NCBI GenBank assembly: GCA_947095535.1
Contig: OX352774.1
Coordinates: 70,990,416 to 71,054,415, forward strand
Source: Poecilobothrus nobilitatus
Lineage: Eukaryota > Arthropoda > Insecta > Diptera > Dolichopodidae
Direction of reading: 5' to 3'
Length of the DNA stretch: 64,000 nt
Positions 39,178 to 50,566 of the stretch are shown here, piece after piece. A program made the translations under genes and the position numbers. The notes beneath the pieces were generated by a model that ran no database searches, was not told the DNA's origin, and saw only the letters and a list, made by a program, of their open reading frames with translations. Within the stretch, counting starts at the first letter, position 1. Every line of letters starts with the position of its first letter.

Positions 39178-39304
39178 TGGGCCGAATACATAAAACTGAG
39201 CTTGAGTTTAAATTTCACTTTTTTAAACAAAATTTAAGTACACCTCAACTCGTAGTTTTTGTTTGAAAATATCAGATTTGAGTTCATTCTCAGCATTCGG
39301 CCCA
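39178..39304. mobile_element. Palindromic TTGG-family MITE, 127 bp, best-preserved ends
   Basis: The left end TGGGCCGAATACATAAAACT and the right end GCATTCGGCCCA are inverted over the outer 12 bases (TGGGCCGAATrC). Internal GAGTTTAAATTTCACTTTTT matches the copy at 8464-8595. It is non-coding. A target duplication is not obvious. Confidence 0.8.
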
Positions 39305-41008
39305 TAAAGTATATGATTCCGATCTTTCATTATAAATTTAGAAAGATCAAGATTTTTGAAAGATTATTAAAAGCGATGAAACGCTTCTGCTAAGTGTTTA
39401 AAAATAATTTTTTTCTTTTTGAAAAATTGTAAGACTATTTTTAGTAAAAAAACGTTTCAAATCGTTTTACAAATGAAATATGATTCTTGAATACCTAGCC
39501 AACATATTGTTCAATACTATATATACAAATTTTAATTGCATGTTACAGGGTAATTCATTCAATGGGTAATACACCATTTTATAGGGCAATTAAAAACATT
39601 CATTAGAAATATTATGTCTAATAATAATTAATTATAATTAATCTTATAATTAAAATTCTTTTTATATTTTTTTTTTTTTTACATTACAAAACCTAAATAT
39701 GTAAAACTAATATACAGATAATATTCACTTCGTTCCCCTCAACTGACTTTTCAAAACTTAAAAAATTCTTTTGCATCTTAATGTCAATTAGAAACACAAA
39801 AATATTTTCTGTCCCTTAAATTACCTTACCTATATGTATTTCCTTTTTTTTTTTTTTTTTTTCAAGTGTCCTTTTTTGATTCATTTTACCTTTACCTGAG
39901 TATCCTTTTTTTCTCATAAACATATTTATTTTTTAATACACACACAAATACTTTACCTTTTTTATTACCTTTTACAAAATTTTTTCCCTCAAAATTAAAG
40001 TTTATTTCATAGATATGAAATCATAAAATTTTTTTAAACAGATAAAAAAAAATAAAAAAAACATTTTTAGAATCAAAAAATCAAGGGGATAAAATATTAA
40101 ATAACTTTTAATTAAGAAACAAAACAAAGAAGAAAATAAAAAAAAAAAAAAACAATCCTTGAAATCCTTGAAAAAAGGTTAACGACGACAACACATCATT
40201 TATATATTTTATTTTTTATTAGTAGCTCTTCTTTTGTAAAATGGTTTTTTAATGTATTTTGTTTTGTTTCGTTTGAATGAAATATTGACATACCAGAAAC
40301 ACTTCATATATTGGGAAAACCTAAAAAAAACACTTAACTTGACCTTAAATGTCAAAATCAATTGGATTTTTTTTTTTAAACTTCTTAAATTTCAAAAACA
40401 AAATAAAAAAAAAATTTTTTATTTATACACATGTACACAAGTTAAGTCGTATGTTAAATTAAGAAAATTCAGTGACCAGTTTTCTTTTTTGATATAGTAT
40501 TCACAAATATCGGATCACAAGGTACTTTTATATTTTTTAATCCTCACTCTGAATCTTCTAATCGAACGTCATAAATGTTATGTTTGCTATGATTAATTAA
40601 AAAACTGCTTTTAAAATTTAATAGTTTATATATGGAAAAATCCATTGCTTTGATAAATTCTGAGAATTATTAAAATATTGAATGTATTATTGACATTTAA
40701 ATCTCATTTCTTAATCTGCAACAATTCTTATCGCTTGAATTATTTTAAATATATGCTAATTTTGTTTGATTTAACTATATACTATTCTTAAAATTACATT
40801 TTCAGTTTGATTTTTAATTTTTATTCTATTTTGGATCAATATTTAGAAATCTTAAAGAAATTAAATTTCATTTTTTCAAAACTTAAGGTTTTTTTTTATA
40901 ACCGATTATTGATTCGATTAATCGGTTTTATTAATTATATTAAAAATTCAATGCAATCGGTCACTTTATTTAAAAATTTCATTTTATTTTTTTTTCATTC
41001 TTTTACAG
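39305..41008 (+). other. Distal part of the upstream glypican intron
   Basis: It ends in the acceptor TTTTACAG at 41001-41008. Poly-A/T tracts include 39843-39862 and 40141-40152. The frame at 40252-40497 has no recognisable motif. A branch point cannot be assigned. Confidence 0.7.
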
Positions 41009-41170
41009 GAATTCTACGATATTGTGAAACACCATCAACAGGAACATGTTGTACATATTATATGGAAGGTAAATTAGCTGTTTCATCAAAATCACAATTA
41101 GAACGAAATGTTAAGGATTCATTAGGGAAATTATCATCTGTATTAGGAACACGAGCTCTAAAATTTAACA
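41009..41170 (+). CDS. dlp: Glypican (Dally-like, GPC4/6 class) internal exon A
   Basis: Glypicans are GPI-anchored heparan sulfate proteoglycans at the cell surface that bind and distribute Wnt, Hedgehog and BMP ligands. This exon encodes about 54 residues that begin ILRYCETPSTGTCC and continue with a YYMEGKL stretch and a long helical segment ending RALKF. The pattern C-x(7)-CC followed by an acidic/basic helix matches the start of the N-lobe in vertebrate GPC4/6, where the equivalent segment has the form C-P-x-x-x-x-CC. The acceptor is a pyrimidine tract plus TTTTACAG at 41001-41008 and the donor is GTAAGT at 41171. The first codon is split (its first base lies in the upstream exon) and the last codon also ends after one base, so the exon is a symmetric phase 1-1 exon of 162 nt. 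In vertebrate GPC4/6 an intron lies just before the same cysteine motif, which supports the boundary. Codons are strongly A/T-ending like the surroundings. The signal-peptide exon was not found in the window. Assignment to Dlp rather than Dally rests on the GPC4/6-like pattern. Confidence 0.9.
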
Positions 41171-41483
41171 GTAAGTTGATATTTTTTTTTTTTAATTTTA
41201 TGTATCCTTTTCTGTCCTGGTATTACAAGACAATTAAATTGATGTTGTATTTTTGTGTAAAATTTGTTTTGTAAATAAAAATTTGAGAAAATTGATTAGA
41301 ACAAAAAAAAAACATGTGCCGATTACTTTTCCTTTAAAATAATTCGGCACAATGAACATTTTTGACTAATGATTTCCTGTATATATATGAATGTATATAT
41401 TTTTTCATTTTCATTTGAAATTAAAAAAAAAAACAATAATGATTTAATATTAGTAAATTTTTTTTTTTATTTATTATTTTCAG
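41171..41483 (+). other. Short phase-1 intron between the two glypican exons
   Basis: A 313-bp intron with donor GTAAGTTG at 41171 and acceptor TTATTATTTTCAG ending at 41483. Joining the exons gives AAC (Asn) across the junction, so the protein reads ..ALKFN-N-EFAELL.., which keeps the glypican pattern without a frameshift. Open frames running from each exon into this intron are read-through only. Confidence 0.9.
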
Positions 41484-41718
41484 ACGAATTTGCTGAATTA
41501 TTAACGACATCAAAAAAAGAATTTCATACAATGTTTAAACGTACATATGGTGTTATATATGAACAAAATGCATATGTATTTGCTGATTTATTTGCTGAAT
41601 TAGAAAAATATTATAATAGAGGAAGAGTTAATTTATCAGAAGCAATTGATACATTTTTTAATACATTATATCAAAAAATGTTTACAGTATTAAATTCACA
41701 ATATCAATTTAATGATAA
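41484..41718 (+). CDS. dlp: Glypican (Dally-like, GPC4/6 class) internal exon B
   Basis: This exon of 235 nt encodes about 78 residues of the glypican N-lobe. Visible family signatures are EFAELLTTSKKEFHTMF, then KRTYGVIYEQNAYVFADLF, then AELEKYYNRGRVNLSEAID and a closing LYQKMFTVLNSQYQFND. The TYG-x-x-Y-x-QN, DLF-x-EL-x-x-YY and NSQY-x-F blocks are conserved between fly Dlp and vertebrate GPC4/6. The acceptor is at 41482-41483. The best donor is GTAAGT at 41719-41724, leaving the last codon split after two bases (AA|), which would become Lys before the expected YL-x-C. Reading through the donor gives a stop at once, so the exon must end here. The next exon, expected to start with YL-x-C and carry the AARTF-type helix, was searched for by eye downstream and not found. 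No frameshift or stop interrupts the exon, so it looks functional. Confidence 0.93.
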
Positions 41719-42081
41719 GTAAGTTTTTATTTTTATTTATTACATATATCAGCAGTGCATATACCTAAACATACATAATATATATTAAATTTTTAACATA
41801 GTTTTTTTATCAATAAATAATTTATATATTTAAACCTCTCGAATATGCTCGATGCAAACGACGCGCCCACAACATTTCTAAATGTCAAACAATTATATGA
41901 AAAAATATAAAATCCATTACTCTCGAGTCTCGACATGTCAGAGATACATTTTTACTTTAGTAACGTAAGATAGTAAGAATCAATTTATATTTCAGCGTTA
42001 CCCCTGGTGACAGGTCGATACTTTAAAATGTCATATTTGTACATTTTCAAATATAAAGTTGACTTTTTATTTTGTGTCATA
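41719..42081 (+). other. Proximal part of the downstream glypican intron
   Basis: It starts with the donor GTAAGT. A somewhat more complex stretch at about 41838-42025 (CGACGCGCCCACAAC.. and GTTACCCCTGGTGACAGGTC) has no recognised function. It could be old repeat. Confidence 0.6.
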
Positions 42082-42636
42082 ATGGTCGTTTTTCTTTTTC
42101 TTATCAGATCAATGCTCAGAGCAGATGTCGAGCGCTCAGAGCAAACTTTTATCTGAACTCTGACCGCTCTGAGTTAAAAAAGAAACGTTCGGAGCACAAA
42201 TTGTCAATTTTTATCCAAATTATTTTCTAACGTCAGTATTTTTTTTATTTTATTTCATTATTTTAAATGTAACAATATAGTTTTAAAAGGAATTTATTTA
42301 AGAAATAAAATAAAACCAAGTTATTTTACGTAAAATTTCATTTAATAAAATTTAAAAAAAAAAACTTTAAAAAAAATGTTTATCTATGCACGAAATTTTA
42401 TTTGATGACATTTTTATTATTTTGTTCTTAATTTGACGTTATATTTATTGAAAACTCTGTGAACTCTGTGAAATCTGAGAAATTTTTACGAGCTCACAGA
42501 TCGCGCTCTGATCACACTCCGAGTTAAAAAAGAAACACAAAATGGATAATCTGGATAATCTGAGCATAAAAAGAAACACAATTTTTTTGTTTGACAGCTC
42601 TGACTCTGCTCTGATGAGAAAAAGAAAAACGCCCAA
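42082..42636. mobile_element. 555-bp TA-flanked MITE with ~32-bp inverted repeats
   Basis: The left end is ATGGTCGTTTTTCTTTTTCT and the reverse complement of the right end is TTGGGCGTTTTTCTTTTTCT. Both continue into CATCAGAkCA-like sequence. TA flanks each side (42080-42081 and 42637-42638), consistent with Tc1/mariner-type insertion. Subterminal CTCAGAGC/GCTCTGA motifs and a repeated GAGTTAAAAAAGAAAC phrase (about 42171 and 42522) are present. The short frames on both strands at 42445-42757 lie on this element and are not genes. Confidence 0.8.
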
Positions 42637-44559
42637 TATGAAAATAAACTACAATTTATTTATATTAAATTTGTTATTATTTTGTTATGTTTTAACGTCA
42701 ATCACTTTGGCAGGTAATCACAAAAAAATTTCGAACGAGTCATGTTCACATTTTTGAAATTGCAAAACATTAATACGTTTTTTAAGTCAATCCAGCGTAG
42801 TAAAGGCATAAGAATTAGAAAATTTTTATTTTACTCTTGCCTCCTGGAACAAATTAAAATTAACCTTAAACAATTGTAAATTAAAACTTAAAAAAAACCT
42901 AAAACCTGGAACAATTGTAAACAAAAACTTGAAAATTTTTTAATATCATTTATATAATTTTTCAAAATATTTATTTAATTGGTATTTACTTTTCTCTTCC
43001 TTGATTTTGGTTGTTTTTTTAGTTATTAAAATGTATTTAGGTATTTTTTTTGTAAATAAAGAAACATATATGTATATGTATATATATAAGTATATCTTAG
43101 TTTTTTAAGTACAGATCCTTTAGCTGTTTCAGTATAAGTTTAATAACATGATTTTCTCTTTTTCATCTGAGTTACGATCTAATAGACACCAAAAAAGTTA
43201 TCATTTTTTTAAATTTATTCTTTATTAATCGTTTGTATTAAATAAATTACATGATAGAGGTAAAATTCAATATAAAATTTTATCAAACAAATTGTTTAGA
43301 AATCTGCACCTTTTTTTTTAATCTTCAATGGTACATCTTTGACTTTATTTAAAAGATATATAATAATATGTATGTAGGTACATTATTATAGAATAACCTA
43401 TTAGTGGATGTTCACTACTTAATTTTGTTTATTATTTGTTTTGTACATTTTTTTGTTTTTTTTTTTTTTTTTTTTTTTTTGAATTTTATGTTTTTCTTCA
43501 TGTCAATACAAATCCTTCAATTTCCTGTCTAATAATTTTTTATTTTCATATAGGTATATTTATTTTATTTTTGACATGATACTTATGTTTTTTTTTTTGT
43601 GAAATTCTCAAAATAAATTTTTGTCTTATAAATTATCTTGTTAACTATTTCTAGAACATATTTTATTTTTTATTTTATTTTTTGTTAAATGTTTGTTGGG
43701 TTTTATTTTTTTTTTTCTCTTCTCCTATCAAAATCAATTAAGTTGTTTAAATGATATACAAAGTACTTTTTTTTAGGTGCTTTTGTGTTGTTTTTTTTTT
43801 CCTTTTATTTTGTGGTTACGAATTTTGTTTTTTTATTTTCTTTTCTGTTTTTACTGTTTTCTTCCCAATTGAGTTATGAGTTTTCATTCACTCATAATTA
43901 TATTTGGATACAGTATAAAAGAGTCTGTGTGAAATGGCCCGTGTCAATTCCGTTCGTACATTTCATTTTTTTTTTTTTTTTTACTTTATTTATTTTCGAT
44001 ACGCAATTTTTCACAAAAGTTCAGTCACTTTCTTAAATAAACAAAATTTCTTTTTTGTTTTAAATAATAATTTAAAATTTTTAATAATGAAAACAAAAAT
44101 AAAAATTCTTAAAAAGAGAAAAAAGTACATATATATTTTTTTTTCTAAAATTAAAAAAAAAATGTCGATGGTAAAAAATAGAAATTTGAATTCAACCTGT
44201 TGGAATGTTGTCATGTTAGAGAGGAAGAAAAAAAAGTAAAATTAAAAATAAATTTTGGAAAAATGAAAATGTTGGTATTTTCAGTATTTTTTTGATGCTA
44301 TTTTTTTTTTTGTACGAAAATACTTCCGTTTCAACGAAATTCAGTGATTTTAAAACTGTGTTAAGTTTTAACAATATGTTTTGTTTTGGATAACTTTTCT
44401 CTAAGAGTTTTTATTTTAAAATTAAATTATTAGTTTTATTAAAATTTATCTAAAATAATTTAATATATCTATACCTATACTAAGAAAACTATCAAAGCCA
44501 TTAATAGGAATCTAAGTAGAAAGTTTATTGCAAATACATACTTTAGAGCCCTTGTCATC
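42637..44559. other. Noncoding intronic block
   Basis: Long poly-T at 43459-43480. The frames at 43785-44239 are Phe/Lys-rich and face a frame on the other strand. None is convincing. Confidence 0.55.
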
Positions 44560-44815
44560 CTTTGAATCAGTTTTCCTCCAAAATAAAACCATTGGAAGCT
44601 TATTACAAAGTATAGCTGTAAATCGATTAATTAGAATATTCCCGGAAACTTTCTTTTTTCTAAAGCAAAAACCGAACATTCACACAATAGATCACAGGTT
44701 AATTCCTCTTCCTCTTCATTTTTGCAGTTTCTGCAAAAGTCCTAATCGTCTGTCATATACCTATAGAACATTGTCCCATTAAAACTCTTATTACAACTCC
44801 TATTACCGATATTGC
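44560..44815 (-). pseudogene. Decayed LINE ORF2 C-terminal fragment
   Basis: The minus strand reads RVLMGQCSIGI (compare GVITGHCFIGR in the 29.1-kb piece), then in the next frame DFCRNCKNEEEEELTCDLLC followed by ECSVFALEKRKFPGIF. CRNC, the acidic run and LLCEC are the conserved knuckle region of Jockey/CR1-like LINEs. The GHC histidine is Gln (CAA), and at least one frameshift or stop separates the blocks. The plus-strand frame at 44528-44782 overlaps it and is its antisense shadow. Confidence 0.82.
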
Positions 44816-45976
44816 TGCGATTTAGAAATAAAAATCTAGTTGATCGTGTAATTTATTGTAAGATATAACATATACCAGATTTGTTTCGTGACAGCGTATA
44901 TTGGCTTATTGTTCAGATCAATATTTGTAGGAGTTCAGACCAACATACATAAGAGAGTGGATTAGAATTTTTTGGTTCAACTTATCTTAATACATTTAAT
45001 ATGACATTTTGAAGTTCTATTTTATAAAAATAACACTCAAAGAGCTCTTTTTAGTTACTGCTATAATAGTTGTTCATCATTATTTTTTATAAAAATAAAT
45101 CAGCATAGACATATAAACAATTTATTTTAAATTTTATTTCGAAGTTTTTGAACTAAATCTATAGATATATGTTTTCTCACAATAATAAATTTTAGTATCT
45201 ATTTCAAAAAACAAACAATATTTTATTTATTATTCTATAATTTAACAGTTTAAAAACCATTATTAAATAACACATTAAATATTTTATTTTAATATTTTAA
45301 GAAAATAAAGAATATAATCCATGAATGCATTAATTTTAATATATAATTTAATATATATCCTACGCAAAAAATAATTATTTTCGGAAGATATTTCAAAAAC
45401 CAAAAAAAAAAAAAAGAATCTTTTATTTTATATCAGATATAAAAAAAACCCCATCTATTTAAAAATATAAAAAAAAATAATAAATAAATTCTATAAATAA
45501 TAATGAATGAAAAATGAACAAAATATTATAATATTATACATATTATATTAATATATATGTCTGTAACATATTAATAAAATTTATATTTATAGTATTTTAA
45601 TTAATTTGTTAAATTTTTTCCGGACATAAAAATACAATACATACATACATACATAATTTATTTATAATTTAATAAAAAATAATTTTATTTTTATATTTTA
45701 AAACTATTAAATTCATTGATTTTCAAAAAAACTAATTTACAAGATAATAAATTACATATTGATTAGTAATTAAAAAAAAAAAAAAATTAGAAAATAAATA
45801 TAAAATAGAGTATTAATTAATATATAAACATAAAATTGATGTGTAATTAAAAAAAAAAACGATATTATTTAGACTAATTGAATTTATTAAATAATAGGTT
45901 TTGTTAATGATAGTTTAAAGCACGTTTCCGTACATTGACTGAAAATTTTTAACGTATAGTAAAGAAATTAAATAGT
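44816..45976. other. Noncoding AT-rich block
   Basis: Extremely AT-rich from about 45170 to 45900 with poly-A at 45774-45787. No gene is seen. Confidence 0.55.
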
Positions 45977-46110
45977 GGTGGAGCCTCTGTGGCTTAGTGG
46001 GCAAGAGAATAAACTGTTTAACACCGAAAAAGTGTGGGTTCGAATCCTTCACACGTCTTAAAAATAATTCTCCCTTACGACATTTAAAGTCACAACACTT
46101 TATCTAACAT
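45977..46110 (+). mobile_element. tRNA-derived SINE family 1, copy 4 (3'-truncated or diverged)
   Basis: The A-box region reads GTGGCTTAGTGGGCAAGAG and the B-box region GTGTGGGTTCGAATCCTTCA. The body CTTACGACATTTAAAGTCAC follows, after which similarity fades without the CAGAGAAATGC 3' end. The B-box is intact. Possible remnant promoter activity cannot be judged. Confidence 0.85.
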
Positions 46111-47858
46111 ATAATCTGATATAATATTAACTTATTGAAAACTGTAACAAGTTTTTTTTTTTATATAGAATTCGATCGCTATTTTTTTTTTTTTTTTTTA
46201 TTTAAATGCCATTCTATTGACATCCTATAACTTCTTACGGAAATCTAATGTTTTTTCTACAGTAATGAGATTAAAAATATGGCCTCATTACCTAGTAAAA
46301 ATAGCTGATTTGGGTAAGCAAACAAAGTGGAGTTTAACATTTTCAAAACTCAAATTTTTTGCAAAAAAAATATCAATTACTATAAGTACTTATGATTTTA
46401 AGAGGGAACAATTCAACAGCCTGAACAATTAAATATTTTATTCATACACCTAAGACAAAATAATAATAATATATTCGCTTCCAATTTGCCTTAAAAATCT
46501 CACCATTAGCTATTATCCTATATATTTCCCTTCAAATTCCTCTACCCATTTTCTAAACTTACAATAAAATTGTATAAAAGAATCCATTTCTAGAGTTTGG
46601 ACAACGCGTATAGTAAGTGTGTATCAAAGATTATGCAGAAAAAAAAGATGAGTATTTTCTAATTAATTTGGGGATTCTTCCATACAGGTCGCTCGAGATG
46701 ACATCATATTGGTCGGTTTGCCATCTAGCGGCGAAAAAATAAATTAAATTATTTTTTAAAAATCAGTTTTTTCCAATTTTTTAGGTAACGGTAAATGGTA
46801 AAAACCCAGTTTTTCTTTTAAATTATAGAAAAATTGTTAAAAAACTCGCCTTATTTTGGGAAAAAAAGAGTATATAAAAATAGCCGTTTATCAGAAAATC
46901 GGTTTTATTAAGGTCCTACCATTTTTGTTGAATTAACTTGTCTAAACAAAAATTTCCTGGAAAATGTAAAAAAATTAGAAAAATGTTACGTTTTTTTTTG
47001 TTTTTAAAATATACCCATATTAACTTTGGTTGAAAATATTTAAAGTTAGTAATTGATTTTTATAACTATCTAATTCAATTAGTTGTTCCATTTAATCCTA
47101 ATTACATGATTACATTACAAAATTTTTTTAATGATTTTATTGAAACATTAAAAAAAAACAACTAAATAAAGTAGTAATAATATCAAATCTTTTCATATTA
47201 AGATTCAAATTCAGATAAAGAATAGTCAAACGTGTGAGTGAAACAGATAATAAATTAGAACAACATAGACATAGACCGATCCGATTACTATGACTTTCAT
47301 AAATGTAAATTATAATTTTGCATAGTGTGATGTTGTTGTATTTACAGATTAGTCAAAACAATAAAGTTTTATTTGTTTGATTCTACTATTTTTGTATATA
47401 CATGTAAAATATAATTAATAATTTTACTAATTTGATTAATTAAAATTAAACAATCTTTAGATAAATTGTTTAATAATTATAAATTCATTAAATGTATTAA
47501 TTTTTTTTTTTTAAATTATTTGATTATTATTTTTTAATTATCTAATGATTAGCAAAATCATCCAATTTACTTTAGCAAAGTCATTAAATTTTCATTTTTT
47601 TGTTTATTTAATGACTAGTTAAAATATTTGTCATCTAATTTTAATTAAATTATTTGTCTCATATATTATTTTCTCTCTCTGATATTATAAATTTCCAAAG
47701 AAAAATTAAATTATGAAAATTGATTAAATAATTACATAATAAGAACTGGAGTATATATCTTTATATTTTAATCCATTTTAATCCAAACATATCTCTATTA
47801 GACTTTCAGGTGTTCCTTAAGTTTTAATTATAATGTTTAACTCATCATATTCAATATG
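46111..47858. other. Noncoding AT-rich block
   Basis: A GC-richer patch at about 46680-46735 (CAGGTCGCTCGAGATGACAT.., GCCATCTAGCGGCG) stands out but matches nothing recognised in the window. The frame at 46217-46432 has no known domain. Confidence 0.5.
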
Positions 47859-47871
47859 AAATTATATTAAT

Positions 47872-47968
47872 TTTTTTTTTTTTTTTAAATGCATTTCTCT
47901 GCCACATCCTCGGTGTTTGCAGCGTATTTTTTACGCTCTTACTCACTAGGCCACCGAGGCCCCTTAAA
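47872..47968 (-). mobile_element. tRNA-derived SINE family 1, deleted copy 5 with 13-bp target duplication
   Basis: The minus strand reads AAGGGGCCTCGGTGGCCTAG, the A-box half, then GCTGCAAACACCGAGG fused directly to the 3' end TGTGGCAGAGAAATGCATTT. The B-box and body are deleted. AAATTATATTAAT is present on both sides (47859-47871 and 47969-47981), so the deletion happened before insertion or inside an inserted copy. Confidence 0.9.
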
Positions 47969-47981
47969 AAATTATATTAAT

Positions 47982-48299
47982 ATTTAGCATGTTCAATTTT
48001 TCGAACATTATAAGATTACAACAGATAAATATCGCTTCTGAATATATAAAAAACATATATATAGTAAAAACGGAACCGTATAGAAAAAGACTGTTTGTTA
48101 TACAATACATTTTAAGTGTATTCTGTCTAATAAATAAAAAACTGACTTATACTTGTGTGTCACACTTAAATTCTAATTGAAAATTTAAAGTAATCACTCA
48201 ACAAAAAATTTATATTTAAAAGGAATTTAAGTTACTTACTTTAATTAATAATTTGTAATATGTGGAAATTGAAAGCGTATATAAAGCGCGTAAATAAAT
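47982..48299. other. Noncoding AT-rich sequence
   Basis: A 63-codon frame (47989-48180) has no recognisable motif. Nothing else is seen. Confidence 0.4.
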
Positions 48300-49310
48300 G
48301 AAAACTTCACAAAATCTCAGTTCTCAAAATCCCAAAGTTACAAAATTTCACAAATATAATACCAAATTAAAAAATGCCAAAATTACAAAATCCCAAAATT
48401 GTTAATTTTTCAATGGAAACAAAATAATAAATGCGAAAATTGTCAATGCTTTTTTATTGGTGTTATTATGTTTAATTAGAAAATAATTGGAGGGATTTTA
48501 GAGTTGGTCAGAAAATCAGAGTTTCAATAACTTTTTTTTGTTTAATGCATTTCTCTGCCACATAAATGTGGACAGGAAATTACACAGCCTTTCCTATTCA
48601 GGCGTGACTGTAAATGTCGTACGGAGGAATAACTGTTACCACGTGTGTGGGATTCGAACCCACACTCTCTCGGTGTTTACAGCGTATTTTATACGCTCTT
48701 ATCCACTAGGCCACCGTGATCCCAATTTCAATAATTTGCTGCGGTTTGAATTCTTTGATATTAAAATATGTACATAAAAAAATTATTAGGAAATACTTTA
48801 GATTTCGTCCAAAGATATTAGAGTTTCAACAATTTGTATTTCTTGGGTTTAGGGGCGTCTGCTTCCACAATTTCCAATTCTTTTATGTTAAAATATTATG
48901 TATCTAAAAAAAAAAAATAATTAGAAAACGCTTTAAAACTGATTACAAAATCAAGGATTCAATAATTTCTTTAGCGGCCATTTCAAATTCTTTGATTTTG
49001 ATTTGAAGTATTTTAAAGTTAGTTGCAAAATCAGGATTATACGCTTTTTCTAAAATTTATTATATAATATATTATATTTCGAATAAGTATAATATATTTT
49101 TAAGATGTTTCTTAGTTAAGATTTTTTTTGCCGGTCCCCCTCGCCCCAAGTAGTTCTGACAATCTTACGATATCGTATAAAGTAAGTAAGACATCGCAAT
49201 TTGGAATTTTGTGATAAGACAGAAAATTTTTGGCATTTTATAATTTGCGATTTTGTGTTTAGGATATTATAAATAGGATAGGCATTTTATAAATGGGATT
49301 TTGTATTCAA
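48300..49310 (+). repeat. Composite repeat: AAATCCCAAA phrases flanking four ~85-bp units
   Basis: The left border has phrases such as CAAAATCCCAAAGTTACAAA (about 48314-48400). The right border has inverted phrases such as ATGGGATTTTGT (about 49285). Between them lie units with TTTTAGAGTTGGTCAGAAAA (48496), TTTAGATTTCGTCCAAAGAT, TTTAAAACTGATTACAAAAT and TTTAAAGTTAGTTGCAAAAT (49013). A GC-rich CCGGTCCCCCTCGCCCC stretch is at 49132-49148. A full SINE is nested inside. The frames at 48538-48907 are translations of the repeat and SINE. Confidence 0.65.
48531..48724 (-). mobile_element. tRNA-derived SINE family 1, near-complete copy 6
   Basis: The minus strand has the head ATCACGGTGGCCTAGTGGAT (A-box; the first bases differ from GGGGCCTC), the AGCGTATAAAATACGCTG hairpin, GTGTGGGTTCGAATCCCACA (B-box in a perfect T-arm), the body ACATTTACAGTCACGCCTGA, and the 3' end TGTGGCAGAGAAATGCATTA. 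TTTCAATAA is duplicated at 48522-48530 and 48726-48734. It interrupts a composite-repeat unit. Confidence 0.95.
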
Positions 49311-50566
49311 CCCAAATAAATTGCTATACAATGCCAACTGACATTATATATAAATAAAACTCTAAATGACTACTGTCGTATTATGGCTTTATAGTAATCT
49401 ATGATTCAACATAATATAATATTAATTGTGGTTTCATACAATGTATTTTCAATTGATTCAATTTTTATTTATGACATGTTTTTGTTTTTAATGTATGTAC
49501 TATGTAATATGTACAAAATTTATTAATAATATTTTAATTTTATATTTTTTAATCGCCATTATAAAATATTTTCATTAATATATACATAAACATCTAATTA
49601 ATCATAATTAATTATTTTTTTTAAATATTTTAATTTATTATATTAATAGCTATAATATTTTGTTTTTTCAAACATAAATTCTTTTTAATTTCTAAATATG
49701 GAGTTAAAAATATATGTTAGAACAATTAAGAGCTAATTATGATGAGAATAAAATAAAAATACCAAATGAACTTTTTGATCTATATAATATCCAATATTAA
49801 TTTCTTTCTTTTTTTTTTATTATACTTTGGCAGAGAAGTGGTATATTGTTACCCCATTAATATAATCTGCAAATTAATTTAATTTTTGAGTCATTTAACT
49901 TTAACAAGTACTCAAAAAAAACTTATGATCTTAATGGTTGGTGTTTTAGTTATTTGGGATGGGAAAAACAATTTTTAATCAAAAATAAATTAAACTCACA
50001 TCTATTACATTATCTATTACATTAATCATTTCCTTGTTCTTATGCTATTACAAAAAAAAAAAAAAAAACGATTTCTAAATTGAAATTTATATCTAATTTC
50101 TCTTGTAATGCAGCATGTGTGGAAATTTAAAATGAATCAAAAAAAAAAAGTACATTGCATTTCTTTTGTATTAAAATATTAGAGCATTTCATACATTGTA
50201 TAATTAAACTATCTATCGTATACGTATAATCATTCATTCCCTAGAGAGTTTGTGTTTTTTTTTTTGTTTATTTGATAGAATCTAAGTCTGGTGAAAGTAA
50301 TTTAATACATATGTATATACATATAAATAGTATAGGTTATATTGCACCATTAGAAAACAAAAAAAAAAAAAAGAAGAAACAATTTCACCTACTTTTATAA
50401 GCTATTACATATCTATCATATCTCTATTCTATCTCAACATATAACTATGAAGTGTTACATTAAAAAAAAAACTGGAACCGTTAATTACGTATTAACTTAC
50501 AACATTTATATACAATATATAATATAAATAATTTTAAATGTTTACTTTCAACTAATATGTAATATA
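49311..50566. other. Noncoding AT-rich block
   Basis: Poly-A/T tracts (50050-50069, 50358-50373). No gene or recognised repeat is visible. Confidence 0.5.

Noticed and set aside
44528..44782. 84-codon plus-strand frame
   Set aside because: The opposite strand carries the conserved LINE knuckle (CRNC..LLCEC), so this frame is antisense to a LINE remnant.
45979..46050. tRNA gene suggested by A-box and B-box
   Set aside because: The head cannot close a standard acceptor stem, and the same sequence with the same body recurs in six other places, so it is a SINE.
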